Positions 1 through 6,277 are shown, numbered from the stretch's first letter. The stretch is 7,984 nucleotides of DNA from Candidatus Zhuqueibacterota bacterium 4484_188 (GCA_002049825.1 MVCZ01000029.1:1-7984), one strand, 5' to 3'. Numbers and translations are program-made. Notes: generated from the sequence alone by a model not told the origin.

Positions 1-57
1 TCTGAAACCATGCTTATTTTTTCTCTTCCGAGTGTGTGGTTGATATGTTCTTTTCAT
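1..57 (-). CDS. rpmH: Ribosomal protein L34, N-terminal 19 codons (runs off left edge)
   Basis: This is the first part of the gene for L34, a very small, highly basic protein of the 50S ribosomal subunit. Reading the minus strand from ATG at 57-55, the 19 visible codons give MKRTYQPHTRKRKNKHGFR. This matches the strongly conserved L34 start (MKRTxQPxxRKRxxxHGFR). A perfect Shine-Dalgarno GGAGGA (plus-strand TCCTCC at 61-66) sits three bases upstream of the start codon. The rest of the gene, normally about 25-30 more codons, lies outside the window. In many bacteria rpmH is followed by rnpA, yidD, yidC and mnmE, which would also lie beyond the left edge. Its upstream neighbour here is lpxH on the same strand, 290 bases away. 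The identification rests on a short but distinctive stretch. Confidence 0.93.
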   Translation of the reverse strand, partial: MKRTYQPHTRKRKNKHGFR

Positions 58-66
58 TATTCCTCC

Positions 67-105
67 AAAAATGTTTTATCAAAAGCCTGTAAATAAAACA
101 TTTTT
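67..105. repeat. Perfect 13-bp inverted repeat between rpmH promoter and ribosome binding site
   Basis: AAAAATGTTTTAT at 67-79 is the exact reverse complement of ATAAAACATTTTT at 93-105, with a 13-base spacer. The repeat starts directly beside the rpmH Shine-Dalgarno (61-66) and its right arm covers the proposed -10. As DNA it could be an operator. As RNA from an upstream start it would be an all-AU hairpin (one G-C pair per arm) next to the ribosome binding site. On the plus strand a run of eight T follows from 101, which resembles a terminator, but no plus-strand gene ends here. Confidence 0.7.
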
Positions 106-120
106 TTTATATAAAGTCAA
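92..120 (-). promoter_or_regulatory. Probable sigma-70-type promoter of rpmH
   Basis: On the minus strand there is a -35-like TTGACT (plus 115-120, five of six to TTGACA), a 17-base spacer, and a -10-like TTTATT (plus 92-97, four of six to TATAAT). Transcription would start near position 85, leaving a leader of about 28 bases before rpmH that contains the GGAGGA site. The -10 overlaps one arm of an inverted repeat (67-105). The motif match is moderate and is the only evidence apart from position. Confidence 0.45.
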
Positions 121-122
121 TA

Positions 123-206
123 GTCGGAATTTATTTTTATTTGTCTTTCTCCGACCGAAAATAAGGCACCCCAATCTGGGGGGCGAAGATAGACCGGGGT
201 GTTTCG
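123..206. other. Possible structured element in rpmH-lpxH intergenic region
   Basis: Several complementary segments lie next to each other: GTCGGA (123-128) with TCCGAC (150-155); immediately afterwards CGAAA (156-160) with TTTCG (202-206), CACCCC (167-172) with GGGGTG (196-201), and ATCT (174-177) with AGAT (187-190). The loop of the inner hairpin is G-rich (178-186). A competing hairpin pairs GCACCCC (166-172) with GGGGGGC (178-184, one mismatch). The block is much more GC-rich than the flanking sequence. It matches no RNA family that I recognise. The rest of the gap, 207-347, shows nothing that I can name, and there is no clear U-tract terminator after lpxH. Confidence 0.3.
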
Positions 207-347
207 ATAAAGCATTTGGAATCTAAACCTATTCTTTAAAATCGTCCATCCAATCGGTTTCTTTAGGGTTTTAACAACACCGCCCGCTCATCTTTTTTAT
301 TCGTCAAAATACGCTGAAAAATTATTGCTACTTACCCCTTTTTCTTC

Positions 348-1073
348 TTATTTATTCCAGGATAATAGTTGGATTTTTTCTCCATCAAAAACAGCATAGG
401 TGAAGTGATTTATCCAGTCTCCCAGATTAAGGTATACTTTTTGCCCAAATAATTGGTAGCGGGGTGCGTGCAAATGTCCAAAAATAAAATAGTCGAATCC
501 CTCTTCAAATTTACGAAGAGCCAGGTTTATGTAATCCGTCTCGTCAGGTGTCTGGTTGTTCGCAGTGTGTTGTCTGCTCAAACCCGAAACCCACTTTGCT
601 AATGGAATTCCAATATCCGGGTGAATTAAACTATAAAGAAAAATGTTGATCTTGTTTCGGAAAATTTTCTTCAGAAAACGATACCCTCGCTCTCCCTTTG
701 CAACGCCATCGCCATGAAATATATAGAATTTTTTTCCCTCCAATTGGTAATTCAGTTCATCGAAGTGGAGATTTATGTTGAGTTCTTTCTTTAGGAAATC
801 TCGCATCCAAAAATCATGGTTTCCGGCAATATAGTGCATTTCTTTCCCCAATTCCCTCAGGTTGGATAAACCGCACAAGATTCTCGAATATCCCCTGGGA
901 ATTGTTTGCCTATATTCGAACCAGAAATCGAAAAGGTCTCCAACGATGAAAAGCCGATCACCATATTGGCTTACATGATCGAAAAAAGACAGCAAGCTGT
1001 TTTCTTTTATCTTCTCTGATTTTGAATACTTGGTGCCAAAATGAACATCTGAAATAAAATAAGAGTTACCCAT
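348..1073 (-). CDS. lpxH: UDP-2,3-diacylglucosamine diphosphatase (LpxH), metallophosphoesterase
   Basis: LpxH removes UMP from UDP-2,3-diacylglucosamine to give lipid X, the fourth step of lipid A synthesis, as a peripheral protein on the inner face of the cytoplasmic membrane. At 241 aa it has the length of E. coli LpxH (240). The calcineurin-like metal-binding motifs are all present in order: SDVHFG (D9, H11), GDLFDFW (D46), AGNHDFW (N85, H86), FHGDG (H120), and FGHLHAP (H200, H202). The basic and aromatic stretch after HGDG (KGERGYRFLKKIF, about 126-138) resembles the membrane-facing region of LpxH rather than a generic phosphoesterase. A GGGAGAG ribosome binding site (plus 1085-1091) lies 11 bases before the ATG, a little far. 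The gene is alone between rpmH and a long intergenic region. It implies an outer membrane with lipid A. Confidence 0.88.
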   Translation of the reverse strand: MGNSYFISDVHFGTKYSKSEKIKENSLLSFFDHVSQYGDRLFIVGDLFDFWFEYRQTIPRGYSRILCGLSNLRELGKEMHYIAGNHDFWMRDFLKKELNINLHFDELNYQLEGKKFYIFHGDGVAKGERGYRFLKKIFRNKINIFLYSLIHPDIGIPLAKWVSGLSRQHTANNQTPDETDYINLALRKFEEGFDYFIFGHLHAPRYQLFGQKVYLNLGDWINHFTYAVFDGEKIQLLSWNK

Positions 1074-1106
1074 GTAATTTGGTTCTCTCCCAAATTTTAT
1101 CCTAAA

Positions 1107-1135
1107 AATATAGATGCATCAAACATTAAAAGCAA
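1107..1135 (-). promoter_or_regulatory. Probable promoter of lpxH
   Basis: On the minus strand a -10-like TATATT (plus 1107-1112, five of six) is preceded, after exactly 17 bases, by TTGCTT (plus 1130-1135, three of six to TTGACA). The expected transcription start is near 1100, about 27 bases before the lpxH ATG, which leaves room for the GGGAGAG site. The -35 is weak, so this remains a prediction. Confidence 0.4.
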
Positions 1136-1221
1136 TTTGTAAAAAATGTTGCAATTGCTTTCCTCAATCAACCTGTCGTCAGAAAGATGGAACAGCAAAA
1201 AATGAAAATATAAAAGCCATG

Positions 1222-1239
1222 CTTAATAAATTTATTAAG
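1222..1239. repeat. Perfect 18-bp AT-rich palindrome
   Basis: CTTAATAAA (1222-1230) is followed without a spacer by its exact reverse complement TTTATTAAG (1231-1239). It sits in the intergenic region between the divergent lpxH (ends upstream at 1073) and the small plus-strand gene at 1401. Symmetric sites of this kind are typical of dimeric repressor operators, but no regulator gene is present in the window, and in AT-rich sequence chance palindromes are more likely. I see no coding sequence in 1074-1400. Confidence 0.6.
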
Positions 1240-1400
1240 AAAAATTCGATATTTTTACTGTTTGGTTTTTAAATTTTTTGTAAATTTCTCTGTTCATTTT
1301 TAATAGTAAAAAGAAGTATAAATATTTTGCGAGGTTTAAATATTGACTGAATAAGAGTTTTTGGAAAGAAACATTCAAAAAATCCTGGGAGAACATTCAA

Positions 1401-1568
1401 ATGCTTTACTTTCTGATTTTGCTTCTTCTTATCTGTATTCTTTCGCTCGAATACCTGATTTATTCTTTTTTTAAGAAACAGAATGCTCATCAGCAGCGGA
1501 TTGAGAAACTTCTAACCCAAATTCGCGATGCGTTCTGGGAGCAGGAAGACACTTCCCAAAACGATTAG
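1401..1568 (+). CDS. Small single-pass membrane protein, 55 aa, unknown function
   Basis: I do not recognise this gene. The reading frame opens with ATG at 1401 and closes with TAG at 1566-1568, coding for 55 residues. A GGGAGA ribosome binding site (1387-1392) sits eight bases upstream. Residues 2-23 are almost entirely hydrophobic (LYFLILLLLICILSLEYLIY), forming one membrane helix. The remainder (24-55) starts with KK and is polar and charged: it could form an amphipathic helix (about 30-46, IEKLLTQIRDAFW) and ends in an acidic tail (EQEDTSQND). The positive residues after the helix suggest the C-terminus faces the cytoplasm. A single gene in a long intergenic region gives no functional context. 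The combination of a good ribosome binding site, a membrane helix and a non-repetitive tail makes it more likely real than chance, but short length limits confidence. Confidence 0.55.
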   Translation: MLYFLILLLLICILSLEYLIYSFFKKQNAHQQRIEKLLTQIRDAFWEQEDTSQND

Positions 1569-1654
1569 CAAGACGGAATTGACCGGGTTGATTTCTACTG
1601 AACCGGGTAAAAATTATGCGTGGAAGGAATGAAGCAAGGCTAAATTTCTCATGC

Positions 1655-1681
1655 TTGACCTGATTGAGCCTGATTTATAAA
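1655..1681 (+). promoter_or_regulatory. Candidate icd promoter with overlapping direct repeat
   Basis: TTGACC (1655-1660, five of six to the -35 consensus) is followed after 15 bases by TATAAA (1676-1681, five of six to the -10). The spacer is shorter than the ideal 17. The heptamer CCTGATT occurs at 1659-1665 and again at 1669-1675, ten bases apart, which is one DNA turn, inside the promoter. This arrangement could bind a regulator. The leader to the icd ATG at 1884 would be about 195 bases. Another TTGACC at 1579-1584 has no good -10. Confidence 0.3.
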
Positions 1682-1883
1682 TTAAACGTTTGGAAGGCGA
1701 GGTTTGAATGGTAATGAAACACTGTTATAAGATAAAAACACAAAGGCTAGTGGAGGCATGTTGATCGATTGAGGACAAAATACTTTGGTAGAGTACATAA
1801 ATTCTAAATTTATTTTGTCTTCTTTTTACCAACGAAAAGAATTTAATTTAAGGCAGGTAAATAAAAAAAATTTGGAGAAGAAT

Positions 1884-3125
1884 ATGGCTTCGAAAATTTT
1901 AGTCCCGGAATCTGGTAAACCGATTACACTAAAAAATGGGCAATTGGAAATCCCGGACTACCCCATCATTCCGTTTATCGAGGGTGACGGAATTGGGCCG
2001 GATATCTGGAGAGCATCGAAATATGTTTTTGACGCGGCAGTGGAAAAAGCCTACGGCGGTAAGCGAAAAATTGCCTGGATGGAAATTTTTGCCGGGGATA
2101 AAGCCAAGGGCATTTACGATGAGTACCTTCCCGAAGAAACGGTTGAAACAATTCGAAATTATTACATCGCCATCAAGGGACCTCTCACCACACCGATTGG
2201 TGGTGGCTTTAGGAGCCTGAACGTAACCTTGCGCCAGGTGCTCAATCTGTATGCCTGCGTTCGTCCGGTAAAGTATTATCGCGGCGTACCCAGCCCGGTA
2301 AAACAACCCACCAAAATGAACGTAGTTGTTTTTCGGGAAAATACCGAGGATGTGTATGCCGGAATTGAATGGGTAATGGGCAGCGATGAAGCAAAGCGAG
2401 TTATCAATTTTTTAAACAGCGAATTTAATACTAAAATTTCACTCGATTCGGGAATCGGGATAAAACCAATTAGCGAAACGGCAACCAAAAATTTAGTTCG
2501 TAAGGCGGCTGAATTTGTAATTGAGAATGATCGTACCTCCCTCACGATTGTGCACAAAGGCAACATCATGAAATATACTGAGGGTGCATTTAAGGACTGG
2601 GGGTACGAATTAGTGCAGCAAGAATTCGGTGACCGTTTTATTACCGAGGCTGAATTGTGGTCGAAGTACGATGGAAAACTTCCGGAAGGTAAAAAAATTA
2701 TTAAAGACCGTATTGCCGATAGCATGTTTCAACAGATTCTCACTCGTACAGATGAATATGATGTTATTGCGACACCAAATTTAAATGGCGACTATTTGAG
2801 TGACGCTTGCGCAGCCCAAGTGGGTGGTCTGGGAATGGCTCCCGGGGCAAATATCGGAGATATCCACGCTCTGTTTGAAGCCACGCATGGAACTGCCCCT
2901 AAGTACACCGGAATGGACAAGGTAAATCCATCTTCACTCATCCTGTCCGGTGTTTTGATGTTCCAATATTTAAAATGGGCGGAAGTTGGGCAAATCATTG
3001 AAGAAGCGCTGGAAAAAACAATTCTGAAGAAACAGGTAACTTACGATCTCGCCCGTCAGCTTGAAGGTGACATTAAGCCTTTGAAAACCTCGGAATTTGC
3101 TAAAGCAATAGTGGATAATTTTTGA
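1884..3125 (+). CDS. icd: NADP-dependent isocitrate dehydrogenase
   Basis: This enzyme oxidises isocitrate to 2-oxoglutarate and CO2 in the TCA cycle in the cytosol, reducing NADP+. The protein aligns with E. coli Icd along its whole length (413 versus 416 aa). Substrate residues are visible: S111, N113 and R117 in GGGFRSLNVTLR, R127, R151, Y158, and K225 in VHKGN. Metal ligands are D279, D303 and D307 (NLNGDYLSD). The NADP-specific set is intact: K340 and Y341 in HGTAPKY, and Y387 and R391 in VTYDLAR. Ser111 corresponds to the serine phosphorylated by AceK in E. coli; whether that happens here is unknown. I chose ATG 1884 because GGAG (1874-1877) precedes it and MASKILVP aligns with the E. 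coli start. The frame is open back to a TTG at 1785 that also has a GAGGA upstream, adding 33 unconserved residues. Confidence 0.95.
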   Translation: MASKILVPESGKPITLKNGQLEIPDYPIIPFIEGDGIGPDIWRASKYVFDAAVEKAYGGKRKIAWMEIFAGDKAKGIYDEYLPEETVETIRNYYIAIKGPLTTPIGGGFRSLNVTLRQVLNLYACVRPVKYYRGVPSPVKQPTKMNVVVFRENTEDVYAGIEWVMGSDEAKRVINFLNSEFNTKISLDSGIGIKPISETATKNLVRKAAEFVIENDRTSLTIVHKGNIMKYTEGAFKDWGYELVQQEFGDRFITEAELWSKYDGKLPEGKKIIKDRIADSMFQQILTRTDEYDVIATPNLNGDYLSDACAAQVGGLGMAPGANIGDIHALFEATHGTAPKYTGMDKVNPSSLILSGVLMFQYLKWAEVGQIIEEALEKTILKKQVTYDLARQLEGDIKPLKTSEFAKAIVDNF

Positions 3126-3142
3126 TCTCTGAAAATTGTTTG

Positions 3143-3176
3143 CCGGGCTTCCCGGGATTCTTCATCGGCTATAGCC
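3143..3176. repeat. Two adjacent small palindromic stems after icd
   Basis: In the 72-base gap between icd and the methyltransferase, CCGGG (3143-3147) and CCCGG (3151-3155) form a five-pair stem with a three-base loop, and GGCTATAGCC (3167-3176) is a perfect ten-base palindrome. The first could weaken transcription after icd, but only a short T-poor stretch follows, so it is not a convincing intrinsic terminator. Read-through from icd into the methyltransferase-ftsEX unit therefore remains possible. Confidence 0.35.
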
Positions 3177-3197
3177 AATTAAATAAGGCATCCTCGT

Positions 3198-3971
3198 TTG
3201 CTTATGAATACGCGTATTCGCCGAATTCAGACCGTGCCTTACCAGAAGGTGAGCTCGATTTACGATGAGATTATGCAACACGTTGAGTATGATCACTGGG
3301 CAAGATACATAGAAAAAATTATCGAATCTCATTTAAAATTGCCCGTAAGGCTATTGGATGTCGGTTGCGGTACGGGTCAATTTATTTATGAAATCAAAAA
3401 ACTCGGTTTTGCCGCCAATGGATGTGATCCCTCTATGGCAATGTTGAAAATGGCCAGAAAAAAAAATCCGGGTACCTATTTTTGGATTGATCGACTACCT
3501 GAATTGAAGCTGGTACGACCGGCAGCTTTTGCGGTCATCACTTGCCTCTACGATACGATCAATTACCTGCCCTCACTCCCAATAATACTCGATGCATTGA
3601 AACGGGTTTATTCGTTACTTCCAACCGGGGGGCTTTTCATATTCGATGTGGTCAGCGACAATCTCTGCCAAAATTGCTTCCGGGATGACATTGAGAACGA
3701 AGTAATCGACAGTAAATATGCTTACCAGCGAAGGTCTTTTTTTAATGCGGAATCGCATCAGCAAATCACGGAGTTCACCGTTTACACTTCCAGGGGAATT
3801 TTTGAAGAAAGACACATTCAATATATCTATTCTTTTGCAGACATTGCCCATTTGATTCGAAATAAAACTGCTTTCGACTTACGCGCGGTTTACCAGGACT
3901 TTACTTTTTTCGAAGTGAACGAGGGCAGTGAACGCGCTCACTTTGTGCTTAAAAAGAACCAGAACTTATGA
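3198..3971 (+). CDS. Class I SAM-dependent methyltransferase
   Basis: This is a cytoplasmic methyltransferase with a Rossmann fold, 257 aa; its substrate cannot be read from the sequence. The N-terminal segment YQKVSSIYDEIMQHVEYDHW (15-34) is the usual lead-in of this family. Motif I is LLDVGCGTG (52-60), the acidic residue that binds the SAM ribose is D77 in GCDPSMAML, a post-motif CLYDTINYL lies at 116-124, and LPTGGLFIFDVV (141-152) is the later core strand. The C-terminal third (about 155-257) is the more variable substrate-side region. Translation may start at TTG 3198, nine bases after TAAGG (3184-3188), or at ATG 3204, two codons later. Its stop codon overlaps the ftsE start (ATGA at 3968-3971), so it is cotranscribed and probably translationally coupled with ftsEX. 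A role in the envelope or division is only suggested by that linkage. Confidence 0.85.
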   Translation: MLMNTRIRRIQTVPYQKVSSIYDEIMQHVEYDHWARYIEKIIESHLKLPVRLLDVGCGTGQFIYEIKKLGFAANGCDPSMAMLKMARKKNPGTYFWIDRLPELKLVRPAAFAVITCLYDTINYLPSLPIILDALKRVYSLLPTGGLFIFDVVSDNLCQNCFRDDIENEVIDSKYAYQRRSFFNAESHQQITEFTVYTSRGIFEERHIQYIYSFADIAHLIRNKTAFDLRAVYQDFTFFEVNEGSERAHFVLKKNQNL

Positions 3972-4657
3972 TAGAATTTTTCAACGTTTCGGTTAAAAGT
4001 AAAAACCGTCTGATCCTGAGGGAAATTAATTTAAAAATCCGAAAGGGGGAATTTGTTTATCTTATTGGCAAAACCGGTGCGGGAAAAACCACCTTGCTGC
4101 GCCTTATTTATATGGACCTGATTCCCACTGCCGGAAATGTGCTGGTAGACAAATTCAGTTCCTCAAATATCCGGAAACGGGAGATCCCTTACTTACGGCG
4201 TAAAGTAGGCGTTATTTTTCAGGATTTCAAATTATTACCCGACCGCAATGTTTATGAAAACGTAGCATTCAGTCTCCGGGTAATCGGGAAAAGCCGGAGG
4301 GAAGTAAAAAGCCGCGTCCTGAGCGTGCTTACTCAGGTTGGATTAAACCATAAACGCTACCACAAATATCACATGTTGTCCGGTGGAGAGAAACAGCGCG
4401 TAGCGATTGCCCGTGCCTTAATTAACGAACCTTTCATTTTACTGGCAGATGAACCTACCGGCAATCTGGACCCGGAAGCTTCAAAAGACATTTTGAATCT
4501 GTTGGAAAAGATAAACAAAAGCGGCACTGCCGTTTGCATGGCAACCCATAATTACAAGCTCATAACCTGGGCACCCCACCGCACGCTTCTTATGGAAGAT
4601 GGATTCATAAAACAAGAAATAGACCCAGATAACCTGAACCAAATACTTGAATTGTAA
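3968..4657 (+). CDS. ftsE: Cell division ATP-binding protein FtsE
   Basis: FtsE is the cytoplasmic ATPase of the FtsEX complex, which uses ATP to switch on peptidoglycan hydrolases at the division site. The 229-aa protein is a single ABC domain of the usual FtsE length (about 220-230). Visible motifs: Walker A GKTGAGKT (34-41), Q-loop Q85 in IFQDFKLLPDRNVYENVAF, signature LSGGEKQR (137-144), Walker B ILLADEP (157-163) with catalytic E162, D-loop GNLD, and H-loop H194 in ATHNYKLI. The FQDFKLLPDRTV-like stretch is characteristic of FtsE and helps separate it from LolD/MacB-type ATPases. The start overlaps the methyltransferase stop by four bases with no strong ribosome binding site, which suggests translational coupling. 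ftsX begins at the base after its stop codon. Confidence 0.93.
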   Translation: MIEFFNVSVKSKNRLILREINLKIRKGEFVYLIGKTGAGKTTLLRLIYMDLIPTAGNVLVDKFSSSNIRKREIPYLRRKVGVIFQDFKLLPDRNVYENVAFSLRVIGKSRREVKSRVLSVLTQVGLNHKRYHKYHMLSGGEKQRVAIARALINEPFILLADEPTGNLDPEASKDILNLLEKINKSGTAVCMATHNYKLITWAPHRTLLMEDGFIKQEIDPDNLNQILEL

Positions 4658-5512
4658 ATGAACATTCTTTTCACTTTAAAAGAGGGAATGATTAATTTAA
4701 AAAGAGCACGGCTCTCGGCGGTGGTCTCCATTCTTTCCATTAGCCTGGCGCTGAGCCTGATTGGAATCTCCCTTCTGGCGGGAGAAAATCTCCGGGACAT
4801 TTTTGACCGTGTTTACCAGCAGGTGGAAATCGAGGTCTTTTTGCAACCGGGGGTGAATGCGGGAAAGATTAAACAGCTACGGAAAAAACTTGCCCGGGAC
4901 ACCCGTGTAACCAAAGTGATTTACATCTCGCGGGAAAAAGCCTTGGAGGAGTTTCAAAAAAATTTCGGTGAAGACCTGAGTACGATTATCGAGGAAAATC
5001 CTCTTCCGGCTTCTTTCCGGATAATCCTTGATCCGGCAAACGCTTCTCCGAAATTGATTGAAAAATTTGTGGCGCAAATTTCACAATACCCGGAAGTGCA
5101 GGAAGTTTTATACCAGAAGGAAATAATCAATTTTCTGCACAAATATTTTCGCATTGCCGCAATCGCGGCCTCCCTGTTTGCGCTTCTTCTTTTTGTGGTC
5201 ATTACCATTCTTATTTTTAACACCATCCGGTTAACAATTCATTCTCGCCGGGATATTATTCAGATTATGCGGTTGGTGGGCGCAACAAATTGGTTCATAA
5301 AAAGCCCTTTTCTAATTGAAGGAATGATCCAGGGAATTGCCGGTGGAATCATTGCCAGTGGAATTCTATACTTGTTTACCAACCTGGTACGGGACATTAT
5401 TTTTCCCCGGTTACTGGTTCCCGATTACATGAATTGGTTTCTGTTGGGGATTGGTATTTTCCTGGGTTGGATTGGAAGCTACATTTCGGTGAATCGCTAC
5501 CTGGATTATTGA
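4658..5512 (+). CDS. ftsX: Cell division protein FtsX, permease-like subunit
   Basis: FtsX is the inner-membrane partner of FtsE; its outer domain binds hydrolase regulators and carries the conformational signal across the membrane. At 284 aa it is close to the usual length of about 300. The topology fits the family: a cytoplasmic N-terminus, TM1 about 19-41, a large extracytoplasmic domain about 43-163 including VEIEVFLQPG (56-65), TM2 about 165-190, TM3 about 218-243, and TM4 about 258-277. The conserved IMRLVGATNWFIKSPFLIEG segment (203-222) is the FtsX/MacB-type signature before TM3. It begins immediately after the ftsE TAA without a clear ribosome binding site, indicating coupled translation. 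No EnvC-like or other M23 peptidase gene follows; the next gene is on the opposite strand. Confidence 0.93.
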   Translation: MNILFTLKEGMINLKRARLSAVVSILSISLALSLIGISLLAGENLRDIFDRVYQQVEIEVFLQPGVNAGKIKQLRKKLARDTRVTKVIYISREKALEEFQKNFGEDLSTIIEENPLPASFRIILDPANASPKLIEKFVAQISQYPEVQEVLYQKEIINFLHKYFRIAAIAASLFALLLFVVITILIFNTIRLTIHSRRDIIQIMRLVGATNWFIKSPFLIEGMIQGIAGGIIASGILYLFTNLVRDIIFPRLLVPDYMNWFLLGIGIFLGWIGSYISVNRYLDY

Positions 5513-5593
5513 ACGTATTACTCTCCGGTGCTATAGAAAACACGAAATACAATCTTTAACGGAAATGTAAAATACTTTTGTCAGCAGAAATCT

Positions 5594-6202
5594 TTAGTGA
5601 AATATGCGGACGTCGCCGAAAACAATTGCCAGCGAGAGTTTCACCGTAGGTAATTCACTCCGGATTTCCGGTGAAATGTAATGAACGTTTTGAAACAACC
5701 CGTCGTGCTTTTCGCCGAATATTTTCATGCTTCCGGCGGTGCAGCTGCCCCGAAACTCAACGTTTATTTCCCGGGGTAACCGGACTTCTACGTTGCCGAA
5801 GACCCCACTGATATGAATCTTCGCCTCGTTTTCAAATTTCGCATGGGCATAATCCAATTCGATATCGCCAAAAACGTTGCTTACCGCAAATCTGCGCACC
5901 GTTTGATCATCGAAACATAACCGTATATCGCCGAAAACATTGCTCTCTTTTTCGGAAAACGTTGTTCCATAGTCACTGCTCTTCCAATCTTCTTTTCCTG
6001 ACGGCTGGCGAGAAATGCGCCTTGATTTGTCCCGATGGTCAAACAACATCTTTACCCCGACGGCAATCAGTATCACCGGCCAGAACAGGTGGAATAAATT
6101 TTCCACATCTAATAAATCAAAATTTTGTAAAAGAAATAGCAGCCCCAAAATAATAAGCAAAAGCCCCCAGAAAATGGCGCTGGTTCTGCTGTGGTGACCC
6201 AT
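5594..6202 (-). CDS. LiaF-like membrane protein with LiaI/LiaF-type TM region
   Basis: The 202-aa protein has two N-terminal membrane helices (about 9-26 and 37-54) in a pattern typical of the LiaI/LiaF-like TM region (GLLLIILGLLFLLQN, then FWPVILIAVGVKML). A charged linker (about 55-86) follows, then a beta-rich C-terminal domain resembling the LiaF C-terminal domain. That domain contains four similar strands, SNVFGDIRL (88-96), SNVFGDIEL (108-116), SGVFGNVEV (132-140) and AIVFGDVRI (192-200), suggesting a stacked beta structure. In Firmicutes LiaF restrains the LiaRS system responding to cell wall stress; no LiaRS genes are visible here, so the role is unknown. ATG 6202 is supported by GGAGG (plus 6210-6214) seven bases upstream. 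It is the last gene of the minus-strand unit, 75 bases after the restored DUF6599 gene. It converges on ftsX with an 81-base gap that holds no recognisable terminator. Confidence 0.82.
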   Translation of the reverse strand: MGHHSRTSAIFWGLLLIILGLLFLLQNFDLLDVENLFHLFWPVILIAVGVKMLFDHRDKSRRISRQPSGKEDWKSSDYGTTFSEKESNVFGDIRLCFDDQTVRRFAVSNVFGDIELDYAHAKFENEAKIHISGVFGNVEVRLPREINVEFRGSCTAGSMKIFGEKHDGLFQNVHYISPEIRSELPTVKLSLAIVFGDVRIFH

Positions 6203-6277
6203 GGTGTTTCCTCCGAAAAGTTCCTGATTTCATTCCTTTAAACTTACCCGATGATTCCCCGGAGAAGAACCTGTAAG

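Noticed and set aside
71..1106. Possible DnaA boxes (for example TTATCCTAA at 1098-1106 and a TGTAAATAA-like site at 88-96)
   Set aside because: Each has one or more mismatches to TTATNCACA and they do not cluster, so an origin is not supported.
1269..1490. A 73-codon open frame on the minus strand in the intergenic region
   Set aside because: Its lysine-, phenylalanine- and isoleucine-rich composition reflects AT-rich DNA, it has no recognisable domain, and it overlaps the better-supported plus-strand small gene.
1929..2998. Open frames antisense to, or out of phase with, icd
   Set aside because: icd is intact and conserved throughout; these frames are by-products of its codon use and show no family resemblance.
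5513..5593. Bidirectional terminator between the convergent ftsX and LiaF-like genes
   Set aside because: No stem with adjacent T-run is visible; only a short repeated AATCTTTA (5550-5558 region and 5589-5596).
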